Assembly (NCBI GenBank): GCA_030835135.1
Contig: JAUQWO010000034.1
Coordinates: 62,001 to 126,000, forward strand
From: Bacteroidota bacterium
GTDB lineage: Bacteria > Bacteroidota > Ignavibacteria > UBA10030 > UBA6906
DNA length: 64,000 nucleotides
Direction of reading: 5' to 3'
The position numbers and the translations under genes are program-made. Shown here in pieces: positions 30,246-38,910 of the stretch (positions are counted from its first letter, which is position 1; the number at the start of each line of letters is the position of its first letter). Under the pieces are notes generated by a model, which was given only the letters and a program-made list of their open reading frames with translations, was not told the DNA's origin and made no database searches.

Positions 30246-31706
30246 ATGCCCGACGAACGTATCGTAGAACCACGGGTCCTGCGCGGATTCCGTGACTATC
30301 TCCCCGCGCAGATGAACGCGCGTCTCAAGCTCATCGCGACCATCCGGCAGGTGTATGAACGGTATGGGTTCCTCCCCCTGGAGACCCCCGCACAGGAATA
30401 CCGTGTGACCCTCATGGGGTACGGCGATGAGAACACCAAACAGATCTTCGGCTTCACGAACCCCGAGGAAGAGGAGGTCGCCCTGCGTTTCGACCTCACC
30501 GTGCCGCTCGCGCGTGTGGTTGCGCAGTACCCGGACCTCCCCCTGCCGTTCCGGCGCTACCAGGTTGCGCCGGTGTGGCGGGCGGACAAACCCGATCCCG
30601 GACGCTTCCGCGAGTTCATTCAATTCGATCTCGATTCCGTCGGGTCGTCGTCCCTCGCGGCCGATGCGGAGATCATCTGCGGCATCTACGACACGCTGAC
30701 CGCGCTGGTAGACGACCGGTTCATCCTCCGCTTCAGCAGCCGCAAGGTGCTGAACAGTCTGCTCGACTTCGCCGGCATCCCGCGGGAAATGGCGCATGGC
30801 GTGTTCCGCATCCTCGACAAGCTCGAGAAGATCGGGATCGAGAACGTCGCGAAAGAACTGATGACCGGACGTATCGACGTGTCGGGCGACAAGATCCCCG
30901 GCCTCGGACTCGATGCGACGGCCGTCACGCGCATCCGGGAATTCCTTGCGATCCCGCGCGGGACCCGGAGCGCAACACTCCAGGCCCTTGCCACCCTCTT
31001 CGCGGGCGTGCCGTCGGCCGAAGAGGCGGTCAACGACCTGAGCTTCATCTGCACGTCGCTCGATACACTCGCGATCCCGGAAGCGACGGTCGTTCTCGAC
31101 CTGAGCATCGCGCGCGGACTCGATTACTACACCGGCCCCGTGTTCGAGGCACAGCTCCTGGATGCGCCGGAGATCGGGTCGGTGGTGGGCGGCGGACGCT
31201 ATGATGGCCTGGTGGAGCGGTTCCTCGGACGGAAGATCCCCGCCGTGGGTGCATCGATCGGGGTGGACCGGCTGTTCGCGGCACTTCAGAAACTCGGCCG
31301 GTTGCCCGTGCAAAGCGCGACCGCCCACGTGCTGGTCACCATCATGGAACCATCGCGCCTCGCCGACTATCAGCGCCTGACGCGACAGCTCCGGCAGACA
31401 GGGATCAACGCCGAAATGTATCTCGGCGAAGAGAAGAGTCCCGGGAAGCAGCTTCAATATGCCAACCGTCTCGGTATCCCGGCCGCCATCCTGATGGGCA
31501 GCAATGAGTTCGAGAAGGGGGAGGTCACCGTGAAGGACCTGATCCTTGGCGGACAACTCCAGGAGAAGAAGAAAGCGGTGGCAGGGAAGGACCGCGAGGC
31601 CTACCTCGCGGAGACCCGTACGGTGCAGGTGACCGTCCCCATCGATGCATGCGCGCAGACGGTGCTGGACGTGCTCGCACGTCATTCCATCCATCCCGGA
31701 CGCTGA
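30246..31706 (+). CDS. hisS: histidyl-tRNA synthetase, alphaproteobacterial/eukaryote-like type
   Basis: A 486-residue class II synthetase charging tRNA-His. Motif 1 region: VLRGFRDYLP. Motif 2 region: ALRFDLTVPLAR and VWRADKPDPGRFREFIQFD. The His-binding signature is ARGLDYYTGPVFEA, and motif 3 is in GGGRYDGLVERF. The C-terminal 120 residues are the anticodon-binding domain. The common bacterial form has TLRPEGTA and RHERPQKGR; the LRFDLT and KPGPGRFREF-like pattern here is that of Alphaproteobacteria and related G-1-independent enzymes, matching the unusual tRNA-His nearby. hutH starts 13 bases downstream. Confidence 0.94.
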   Translation: MPDERIVEPRVLRGFRDYLPAQMNARLKLIATIRQVYERYGFLPLETPAQEYRVTLMGYGDENTKQIFGFTNPEEEEVALRFDLTVPLARVVAQYPDLPLPFRRYQVAPVWRADKPDPGRFREFIQFDLDSVGSSSLAADAEIICGIYDTLTALVDDRFILRFSSRKVLNSLLDFAGIPREMAHGVFRILDKLEKIGIENVAKELMTGRIDVSGDKIPGLGLDATAVTRIREFLAIPRGTRSATLQALATLFAGVPSAEEAVNDLSFICTSLDTLAIPEATVVLDLSIARGLDYYTGPVFEAQLLDAPEIGSVVGGGRYDGLVERFLGRKIPAVGASIGVDRLFAALQKLGRLPVQSATAHVLVTIMEPSRLADYQRLTRQLRQTGINAEMYLGEEKSPGKQLQYANRLGIPAAILMGSNEFEKGEVTVKDLILGGQLQEKKKAVAGKDREAYLAETRTVQVTVPIDACAQTVLDVLARHSIHPGR

Positions 31707-31719
31707 ACGGAGAGATCCC

Positions 31720-33237
31720 ATGCCCAGATCGATACAGGTTGATGGCGCCACGTTGACGATCGATCGGGTGGTGGCCGTTGCCCGCCGAGGCGCCTCTGCA
31801 CGTCTGGCCCCATCGACACGCGCAGCCATGCGGCGGTCGCGCCAGTGGGTGGAAGATGCAGTGCGCGACCATGCGGTGGTCTATGGCGTGACCACCGGCT
31901 TCGGTGCCTTCCAGAATGTCTCCATCCGTCCTGAACGTCTCCGTGAACTCCAACGGAATCTGATCCTCAGTCACTGTGCGGGCATCGGCGCTCCCTTCGA
32001 TGAAGAGATCGTCCGGGCGATGTTGCTGCTGCGTGCCAACGCTCTGGCGCGCGGCCACTCCGGCATCCGCATCGCCACCGTCGAACGTCTGCTTGAGATG
32101 CTGAACCGCGGTGTTCATCCCGTCGTCCCCGAGCAGGGCTCCGTCGGATCGAGCGGCGATCTTGCCCCGCTGTCGCATGCCGCCGCGGTGCTCATTGGCG
32201 AGGGGGAAGCCTTCTACCGCGGGAAGCGGATGTCCGGCAAAGACGCGCTTCGCGCGGCGGGTATCGAGCCCGTGGTGCTGGAAGCGAAGGAGGGCCTCGC
32301 CCTGAATAACGGCACGCAGGCCATGACCGCCGTGGGCGCGCTGGCGGTGTATGATGCACGCCGGCTCGCCGATATCGCGGACATCGCCATGGCACTCACC
32401 CTCGAAGCCGTGAAAGGGAAGAGCACGCCGTTCGCGGAGAAGGTCCTGGCGACGCGTCCGCATGCCGGACAGGCGCGTGCCGCGCGGAACATCCGCGCCA
32501 TGATCCGCAACAGCCGCCTGGTGGACCGCGTGGACCACGACACGCGCTCGAAGGTGCAGGATTCCTATTCCATCCGGTGTGCGCCGCAGGTGCACGGCGC
32601 ATCGCGTGATGCGATCGAGTACGTCGCCGGTGTCGTCGAGACCGAAGTGAACTCCACCACGGACAATCCGCTGATCTTTCCCGATACGAATGAGGTGTTC
32701 AGCGTCGGCAACTTCCACGGCCAGCCGGTGGCGCTCGCGATGGATTTTCTGGCGCTCGCCGTGGCGGAGATCGGGAATATCTCCGAGCGGCGCACGGCGA
32801 AGCTCATGGACCGGCAGCACAGTTGCGGACTCCCCGCGTTCCTTGCGGTGAACGGCGGACTCGAGTCGGGGCTCATGATCGAACAGTATGCGGCGGCAGC
32901 GCTCGTGTCCGAGAACAAGGTCCTGATCCATCCGGCGAGCGGCGATTCGATCCCGACCTCCGCGAACCAGGAGGACCATGTGAGTATGGGCACCATTGCC
33001 GCGCGCCAGGCACGCCAGGTGATCCGGAATGTGGAACATGTGCTCGCCATCGAGCTGCACGGGGCGATCGAGGCGCTGGGCTACCGCACCGAACGCCCGG
33101 GCGACGGAACACGCAAAGCGTACAAACTCCTGCGGGAGGTCGTCCCGCCCCTGCGCGGCGACCGTCCGCTGAGTGCCGACATCGAAGCGATCGTCGCCTT
33201 CATGCGTGGCACAGAGCTGACCGACATCCTGAACTGA
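31720..33237 (+). CDS. hutH: histidine ammonia-lyase
   Basis: Removes ammonia from histidine to give urocanate. The 505-residue length is typical. Family blocks: catalytic Tyr in YGVTTGFGAF, LILSHCAGIG with the His typical of histidine-specific enzymes, and TSANQEDHVSMG. The MIO cofactor segment reads GSVGSSGDLAPL, so the internal triad is Ser-Ser-Gly (144-146) where Ala-Ser-Gly is usual; the essential Ser and Gly remain. The ATG at 31720 is preceded by GGAGAGA. hutU, hutI and hutG are absent from the window, so urocanate use is not shown. It is apparently cotranscribed with hisS. Confidence 0.92.
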   Translation: MPRSIQVDGATLTIDRVVAVARRGASARLAPSTRAAMRRSRQWVEDAVRDHAVVYGVTTGFGAFQNVSIRPERLRELQRNLILSHCAGIGAPFDEEIVRAMLLLRANALARGHSGIRIATVERLLEMLNRGVHPVVPEQGSVGSSGDLAPLSHAAAVLIGEGEAFYRGKRMSGKDALRAAGIEPVVLEAKEGLALNNGTQAMTAVGALAVYDARRLADIADIAMALTLEAVKGKSTPFAEKVLATRPHAGQARAARNIRAMIRNSRLVDRVDHDTRSKVQDSYSIRCAPQVHGASRDAIEYVAGVVETEVNSTTDNPLIFPDTNEVFSVGNFHGQPVALAMDFLALAVAEIGNISERRTAKLMDRQHSCGLPAFLAVNGGLESGLMIEQYAAAALVSENKVLIHPASGDSIPTSANQEDHVSMGTIAARQARQVIRNVEHVLAIELHGAIEALGYRTERPGDGTRKAYKLLREVVPPLRGDRPLSADIEAIVAFMRGTELTDILN

Positions 33238-33284
33238 GCGGATCTCCATCCGCTTCCATACCCTGAGAATTCCCGGAGGTGATC

Positions 33285-34277
33285 ATGAGTGTCTGGACCG
33301 CCAACGCTGACCGCTACGCCAGCTTGCCCTACCGCCGGTGTGGCAGGAGCGGGCTTCGCCTTCCGCCGATCTCGCTCGGGCTCTGGCATAACTTCGGCGG
33401 GGTGGACACACGTGAAACCGCGCGGGCCATCATTCGCCGCTCCTTCGATCTCGGCATCACCCACTTCGATCTGGCGAATAACTACGGTCCGCCCCCCGGC
33501 TCCGCGGAAGAGACCTTCGGTCTGCTGATGAAACACGATCTGCGCCCGTACCGGGACGAGCTCATCATTTCCACCAAGGCCGGCTACTGGATGTGGCCGG
33601 GGCCCTACGGCGAATGGGGGTCGCGGAAGTATCTGCTCGCAAGTCTTGATCAGAGTTTGAAGAGGATGGGACTCGACTACGTGGACATCTTCTATTCGCA
33701 CCGCTTCGATCCCGAGACCCCGCTGGAAGAGACCATGGCCGCACTGGACCAGGCGGTGCGGTCGGGGCGTGCGCTGTACGCCGGGATCTCAAACTACAGC
33801 GCCGAGCACACACGCAAGGCAGCATCGCTGCTCCGTGCGATGGGCACCCCGTGCGTCATCCATCAGCCCGTGTACAACATGTTCAACCGGTGGATCGAAC
33901 CGGATTTGCTCGGCGTGCTGAACGAGGAGGGGATGGGTTGCATCGTGTTCTCGCCGCTGGCCCAGGGGATGCTCACGACGAAGTATCTCGGTGGCATCCC
34001 ATCGGATTCGCGGGCCGGGAAGCCGCACGGTTTCCTCCGCCCCGAACACGTGACCGACGAACGGCTTGCGAAGGTGCGCGCCCTCGACGCCGTCGCCCGC
34101 GGCAGGGGACAGTCCATCGCCCAACTTGCGCTCAGCTGGGTCCTGCGCCATCCGGGCGTGACTTCCGCCCTTGTGGGCGCGAGTTCTGTGGCCCAGATGG
34201 AGGAGAACGTCGCCGTCGCCTATGCGCCACCGCTGTCCGCCGATGAGCTGGCGGCGATCGAGAAGGCGCTGGCATGA
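33285..34277 (+). CDS. aldo/keto reductase (YghZ/Gpr-like)
   Basis: A 330-residue NADPH-dependent (beta/alpha)8 reductase. Catalytic tetrad residues lie in THFDLANNYGPPPGSAEE (Asp, Tyr), STKAGYWMWPGPYGEWG (Lys) and IFYSHRFDPETP (His). The insert around GYWMWPGPYGEWGSRKYL is characteristic of the L-glyceraldehyde-3-phosphate reductase (YghZ) subgroup. The cofactor end has GVTSALVGASSVAQMEEN. ATG 33285 directly follows GGAGGTGATC, a nearly perfect anti-16S match, which decides the start. It lies 47 bases after hutH. Confidence 0.93.
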   Translation: MSVWTANADRYASLPYRRCGRSGLRLPPISLGLWHNFGGVDTRETARAIIRRSFDLGITHFDLANNYGPPPGSAEETFGLLMKHDLRPYRDELIISTKAGYWMWPGPYGEWGSRKYLLASLDQSLKRMGLDYVDIFYSHRFDPETPLEETMAALDQAVRSGRALYAGISNYSAEHTRKAASLLRAMGTPCVIHQPVYNMFNRWIEPDLLGVLNEEGMGCIVFSPLAQGMLTTKYLGGIPSDSRAGKPHGFLRPEHVTDERLAKVRALDAVARGRGQSIAQLALSWVLRHPGVTSALVGASSVAQMEENVAVAYAPPLSADELAAIEKALA

Positions 34278-34343
34278 CACAGCGTCCGGCGGCGGAACCC
34301 CGCGGCCTCACGGCATGTTAGGGAGAGAAAGGGAGGGATGCGC

Positions 34344-34859
34344 ATGCATACAGTCGTGTCGTTCGTTTGTGTTCTGGCACTCGTCGCCGGTACCCCGGCT
34401 CCCGCCCAGAAGATCCGCGTCTTTGACCTTGCATCGAAAGGATACGTGAGCGTGGAAAAGGTAACCAGGACGGATGAAGAATGGCGGAAGATCCTCACCC
34501 CCGAGCAGTTCGAGGTCACGCGTCACCGCGGCACCGAGCGGGCATGCTCCGGGGCCTACTGGTCGCATCATGATGCCGGAACATATTCCTGCGTGTGTTG
34601 TGGACTGGACCTCTTCGCGTCGAATGCAAAATTCGATTCCGGCACGGGCTGGCCGAGTTTCTTCCAGCCGGTAGCAAAGGAGAATGTGATCGAGGAGGAG
34701 GACCGGAGTTTCGGGATGGTCCGGACCGAGATCCTGTGCGCGAAATGTGATGCTCACCTCGGGCATGTGTTCGAAGACGGCCCCCGGCCTACGGGGCTGC
34801 GCTACTGCCTCAATTCTCTGGCCCTGAAGTTCATCCCGGCCTCCGGAACAGCGAAATAG
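34344..34859 (+). CDS. msrB: secreted peptide-methionine (R)-S-oxide reductase
   Basis: Repairs methionine-R-sulfoxide in proteins. The 171-residue precursor has a signal peptide ending near PAPAQ, so it acts outside the cytoplasm. Zinc cysteines are CVCC (83/86) and CAKC (132/135); the catalytic Cys is in [13 protein letters not shown] (about 155, usually RYCINS); Cys68 in ERACSG may be the resolving residue. [10 protein letters not shown] is also conserved. ATG 34344 lies 6 bases after AGGGAGGG; ATG 34338 abuts that site and is less likely. Confidence 0.93.
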   Translation: MHTVVSFVCVLALVAGTPAPAQKIRVFDLASKGYVSVEKVTRTDEEWRKILTPEQFEVTRHRGTERACSGAYWSHHDAGTYSCVCCGLDLFASNAKFDSGTGWPSFFQPVAKENVIEEEDRSFGMVRTEILCAKCDAHLGHVFEDGPRPTGLRYCLNSLALKFIPASGTAK

Positions 34860-34875
34860 CCGGCAACCCCCGCAT

Positions 34876-34905
34876 GCAACCGTCCCGCCGGGGCGGGGCG
34901 GTTGC
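34876..34905. repeat. strong GC hairpin upstream of the polysaccharide cluster
   Basis: GCAACCGTCCCGCC pairs with GGCGGGGCGGTTGC with one G-T wobble, and GCATGC copies flank it (34872-34877 and 34912-34917). No T-run follows. It may stop msrB transcription or control translation of the glycosyltransferase 8 bases downstream. Confidence 0.5.
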
Positions 34906-34913
34906 AACTGTGC

Positions 34914-35957
34914 ATGCTGAACGGTATCTTTTCGCAGTATCCTCACATACCAGCATCCCCGGACAGACGATTGCCACGCAGGAAGATACTTTTCACATCC
35001 AGCTTCACTTCCTCGTTCATCCTTGAAGACGTTGAGCTCCTGCGGGGGCTCGGCGAGGTCACCCATCTTCTCACCCGTTCCCTTGCTGATCTGAGCCGCC
35101 TTCCCCGTGCGGTATCCCGGGCAGATCTGACCTTCACCTGGTTCGCGTCAACGTATGCAAGTGCCGTGGTCACTCTTGCGCGACGGTCGCATCTCCCGAG
35201 TATCGTCGTCCTCGGCGGTGCGGATGTGATCACGCGGCCCGCCATAGGCTATGGCCTGGCAAACACCCGCTGGAAGCGATCGCTCCTCATCCGTACGCTG
35301 CGCAACGCCACGCGTTTGCTCCCGGTGGATGCCTCGCTGCGTGATGCCGCGCTTGCGCTGGCTCCCATCCGGCCCGGCGCCATCACCGTCATGCCCACCG
35401 GCTACGATGAATCGTTCTGGCTCCCCGGGCAGAAGGAGTCCGACCTGGTCCTGACCGTTGCAGGATGCGAGACGGAAGAGCGCATGAGAGTGAAGGGGAT
35501 CGACCGGCTGCTTGCCATCGCGCTGGGGATGCCTGAGGTCCGTTTCGTTGTGATCGGCATCGACCCCCGGATCGCGCAGCTCCTCGAGCCGTTGCGCCCA
35601 TCGAATGTGCAGTTGCTCGGACCGGTCGCCCGCGGGGCACTGCTCCCCTGGTACCAGCGTGCATCGGTGTATTGCCAGCCCTCGCTCAGCGAAGGGTTGC
35701 CCAATGCGGTGTGCGAGGCGATGCTCTGCGGCTGCATCCCGGTGGGCACGGATGCCGGCGGTACGCCGACCGCGATCGGCGATGCGGGCATCATCGTGCG
35801 TGCCGGGAACGACGAAGAACTTGTCGCTGCCATACGTGTCGGGTTGCTGTCGGGCACCGACCGGCGGGCACGCGCACGGGCGCGCATCGCGCGCGAGTTC
35901 CCGCTCGCCAGGCGTCGCGACGCACTTGCGGCCCTCCTCGGGGAGTTGTGCCCGTGA
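34914..35957 (+). CDS. GT4 family glycosyltransferase
   Basis: A 347-residue GT-B enzyme, first of four coupled surface-polysaccharide genes. The C-terminal nucleotide-sugar region reads VYCQPSLSEGLPNAVCEAML and GCIPVGTDAGGTPTAIGDAG, typical of GT4. The N-terminal part starts a Rossmann strand at RKILFTSSF, so the true start may be the TTG at 34971; ATG 34914 adds about 19 residues. An upstream in-frame TTG at 34902 lies inside the hairpin and is unlikely. The stop overlaps the flippase start in GTGA. Confidence 0.82.
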   Translation: MLNGIFSQYPHIPASPDRRLPRRKILFTSSFTSSFILEDVELLRGLGEVTHLLTRSLADLSRLPRAVSRADLTFTWFASTYASAVVTLARRSHLPSIVVLGGADVITRPAIGYGLANTRWKRSLLIRTLRNATRLLPVDASLRDAALALAPIRPGAITVMPTGYDESFWLPGQKESDLVLTVAGCETEERMRVKGIDRLLAIALGMPEVRFVVIGIDPRIAQLLEPLRPSNVQLLGPVARGALLPWYQRASVYCQPSLSEGLPNAVCEAMLCGCIPVGTDAGGTPTAIGDAGIIVRAGNDEELVAAIRVGLLSGTDRRARARARIAREFPLARRRDALAALLGELCP

Positions 35958-37357
35958 AGCGGCCCCTCCGTAACCTGCTGTCGCTCGCCTGGTCCGACCT
36001 CGGCAGCCGTGCGATCGGTTTCTTCATCACGGTGTACCTGGCCCGGGTGCTCGGTCCGGCGGCGTACGGACTCGTGGGTGTCGGATTCGCCGTACTCGGA
36101 CATGCCCAGTTGCTTTCGAGTCCGGGCATGCAGGTGGTGGAAGCGCGCAATGCCGCCCGTCCGGGCGTGATGGACGCGGCCCGTTTCGGTGGCGTGGTGA
36201 GTCTTCGCTTCATCCTCGCCGTGTGCGTGCTGCTGTCCGGCGCGGGAGCGACGCTGCTCCTGCCGCTGGATGCGCAGACCACGGCGGTGATCCTGTGGAG
36301 TCTGATGGTGCTCCTGCCCCTCGCCCTTGCACCCGACTGGTTTCTCCAGGGGCGCGAGCGGATGGGGATGATGGGGCTCGCACGGGTGCTCGGATATGCG
36401 GTCTATGGTGCAGCGGTCTGGCTCCTGGTCCGCTCGCCGGAAGATGCACCGATGGCGCAGGCAGCGTATGGTGCGGGAACCCTGGCAACCGCACTGGCGC
36501 TCTGGATCGTGGTTCGCAAGGACTTCGGCCTCCCGCGGTTCACGGTTGACACCGCGCTCTGGCGATCCATCCTGCGCGAAAACCTGCCGGTGGGGATCGC
36601 GATGTTCGTGGGCCAGCAGGTGATGAACCTTCCCCCGATCCTGCTCGCGGCGGCGCACACGACCACGGAGGCGGGAGTGTATACCGCCGCTCTGAAACTC
36701 GTCTTTCTCCTGCTCGCGCTCGACCGGGTGCTCAACGCATTGCTGCTGCCGGCGCTGACGCGCGTGCGTGCGACCCGTCCCGCGGACCTTCCGCACGTCG
36801 CGGAGCTTGTCGCGCGCACCGTGGCGGCTCTTGCCGCACTGATCGTGGTCCCGGGGATGTTCATCGCTCCCCTGATGATGCAGATGGTCTTCGGCAGTGC
36901 GTATGCCGGGGCCGGCACCATCGCGCGCATCCTCCTCATCTACGTCGGACTCACGCTGGTGAACTCCGTGGCAGTGTGCCTCCTGCTTGCCGCAGGGAAG
37001 GAACGTGTGTACAGCCGGGCGATGATCGCTGGTTCGGCCGCTCTCGCTGGCGCCATGCTGGTCTTCACGCCGTGGTGGGGTCCGGTAGGGACGGCTCTGG
37101 GCGCGGTCCTGGGTGAACTGGTGACGGTGATCCTGATGATCCGGCATGCCTCGCAGGAGGCGCCGGCGTTCACGCGGGCGACGGTTCTCCGGCCGCTCAT
37201 CGCCGCGGGTGGTGCGGCACTGCCCGCCTGCGCCATCGTAGGCTGGTCCGCCCCCGCGGCCGCTGCCGCGGCGATCGTTGTATTCGTGCTGCTCGCCGCG
37301 GCATTGAAGGTATTCGACGGCGCCGATCGTGCGTATCTCATGGAGCGATTCCTGTGA
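35954..37357 (+). CDS. Wzx-type polysaccharide flippase
   Basis: A 467-residue membrane protein with about 12-14 hydrophobic segments. The N terminus (LRNLLSLAWSDLGSRAIGFF) and YLARVLGPAAYGLVGVGF match the MATE/MOP-superfamily polysaccharide transporters that flip lipid-linked sugar repeat units across the inner membrane. The GTG at 35954 overlaps the preceding gene by four bases; longer in-frame sequence lies within that gene. Its stop overlaps the next gene in GTGA. No Wzy polymerase or ligase is seen in the cluster. Confidence 0.85.
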   Translation: MKRPLRNLLSLAWSDLGSRAIGFFITVYLARVLGPAAYGLVGVGFAVLGHAQLLSSPGMQVVEARNAARPGVMDAARFGGVVSLRFILAVCVLLSGAGATLLLPLDAQTTAVILWSLMVLLPLALAPDWFLQGRERMGMMGLARVLGYAVYGAAVWLLVRSPEDAPMAQAAYGAGTLATALALWIVVRKDFGLPRFTVDTALWRSILRENLPVGIAMFVGQQVMNLPPILLAAAHTTTEAGVYTAALKLVFLLLALDRVLNALLLPALTRVRATRPADLPHVAELVARTVAALAALIVVPGMFIAPLMMQMVFGSAYAGAGTIARILLIYVGLTLVNSVAVCLLLAAGKERVYSRAMIAGSAALAGAMLVFTPWWGPVGTALGAVLGELVTVILMIRHASQEAPAFTRATVLRPLIAAGGAALPACAIVGWSAPAAAAAAIVVFVLLAAALKVFDGADRAYLMERFL

Positions 37358-38910
37358 ACCTGCGCGCAGGCATAGCCGGTCGTTCCGCACTCTGGGAGCA
37401 TCTGCTCCAGCGGGAAGGATTCCCGTGGACACATGTGGACCTGGCGACGGGCGATGGCGTTGCAGGATGCAGTGTCATCATCGTGACCGGTCCCGCGGAC
37501 CGCGCCGCGCTGGATACCCTCGCGCAGGTGCTGCGCAGTGGCGGGGCTGTGCTTGCACCGGCGGCCTTCGTCGCCGGGCTGGACGGTACGACGGTTCGCA
37601 CGGAGGATCTCGCCTATCTCGTGTCTGATGGAAGTCCGGTCTTCCGATCGGTCCGGCTGGTCGATCTCGGTGTGCAAGGTCAGGTCCCACGCGAAGCACT
37701 GCACCTCCGAACCCCGGGAGGGATGCACGCGGTCGCTGCCGGTCCGCTCGGCGGCGGCGTTGCCGTGTTGCTGCCGTTCGATCCTGCCCTTGTGCTGACC
37801 GATACGCGCACGACCGACAGAGCGTTTCCCGCTCAGCATGACAGACTGCCAACTGAACGGGTCTCGCGGGTCTCCCGTGGCGGTGTCTCTTCGTTGGTCC
37901 ATGATGCGCTGGTGTACCTGCACCATGCGCGATCGATGCCGTATGCGCACCTCTGGCACTATCCGGGGACACGACGCAATGTGCTGAGCTTCCGGATCGA
38001 CACTGACGGAGCGGTACAGAGCGACATCGACGCACTGTACGCCATGCTGCGTGCGGCATCCGTGCCGGCCACATGGTTCCTCGATGTGGCAGCACACGAA
38101 CCGTGGCTTGCGCACTTTGCCCGGTGTGAGGAGCATGAGATCGGACTCCATTGTTATCGCCACCGGATCAACGATGACCTCCTGGAGCAGGAGGCCGATT
38201 GGCAACGGGGGTTGGCGCTCATCAGAGCGGCGGGGTTCACACCCCGGGGGATGGCTGCGCCGTTCGGTACATGGACCCCTGAACTCGGACAGGTGATCGA
38301 CCGGCTGGACCTGGTGTATTCGTCTGAGTTCTCCTATGCCTATGATACGCACCCGTTGCTTCCTGTGCTGCCGGGAGTCCGCGTGCGGACGCTCCAGATC
38401 CCGGTGCATCCCGTCAGTACTGGGAGCCTGCGCCGCGCGGGGTTCAGCGTACCGCACATGAAAGCATATTTTCTCGCCGTCGCCGATACGCTGCGCGCGC
38501 GGGATCTTCCGCTGGCCTTCTATCATCACCCGACGCAGCACGCACCGGGCGTGTTCGAATTGCTGTTCGATCATTGCCTCGGCCAGGGGATCATGCCCAT
38601 GCGGATGGATGCCATGGCTGCGTGGTGGACGGACCGGATGGGATTGATGCCATCATTCAGGATCGGCGACGGGTGGCTGGAAAGCGGATCGGTCGAGGCG
38701 ATGCACCGGGCCGATGTCGCGATCCATGTCGTCTTTCCTTCGTCCGAGGATGCGCTGGTGCCGGCCGGGCCGCGCATCGATCTTCACACCGTGGTTCGGA
38801 CCCCCCTGCAGCAGGACATCATCGCCGCCGATGTCCGCGCAACCAGGGAATTCGACCCGCGCCGTGCGTTCGGCGATCTGTTCACATCGTTGCTCAGGAG
38901 GTTGGCGTGA
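37354..38910 (+). CDS. polysaccharide deacetylase-like protein
   Basis: A 518-residue cytoplasmic-looking protein. The central region (about residues 205-400) resembles the NodB fold: LSFRIDTDGA stands where the TFDDG metal/catalytic motif is expected, HEIGLHCYRH has the H-x3-H pair and GMAAPFGTWTPEL replaces the RxPxG motif. The metal residues are therefore plausible but altered. The first 180 residues form an unrecognised alpha/beta domain with GGAVLAPAAFV. The role could be sugar N-deacetylation before export. GTGA overlaps join both neighbours. Confidence 0.68.
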   Translation: MNLRAGIAGRSALWEHLLQREGFPWTHVDLATGDGVAGCSVIIVTGPADRAALDTLAQVLRSGGAVLAPAAFVAGLDGTTVRTEDLAYLVSDGSPVFRSVRLVDLGVQGQVPREALHLRTPGGMHAVAAGPLGGGVAVLLPFDPALVLTDTRTTDRAFPAQHDRLPTERVSRVSRGGVSSLVHDALVYLHHARSMPYAHLWHYPGTRRNVLSFRIDTDGAVQSDIDALYAMLRAASVPATWFLDVAAHEPWLAHFARCEEHEIGLHCYRHRINDDLLEQEADWQRGLALIRAAGFTPRGMAAPFGTWTPELGQVIDRLDLVYSSEFSYAYDTHPLLPVLPGVRVRTLQIPVHPVSTGSLRRAGFSVPHMKAYFLAVADTLRARDLPLAFYHHPTQHAPGVFELLFDHCLGQGIMPMRMDAMAAWWTDRMGLMPSFRIGDGWLESGSVEAMHRADVAIHVVFPSSEDALVPAGPRIDLHTVVRTPLQQDIIAADVRATREFDPRRAFGDLFTSLLRRLA

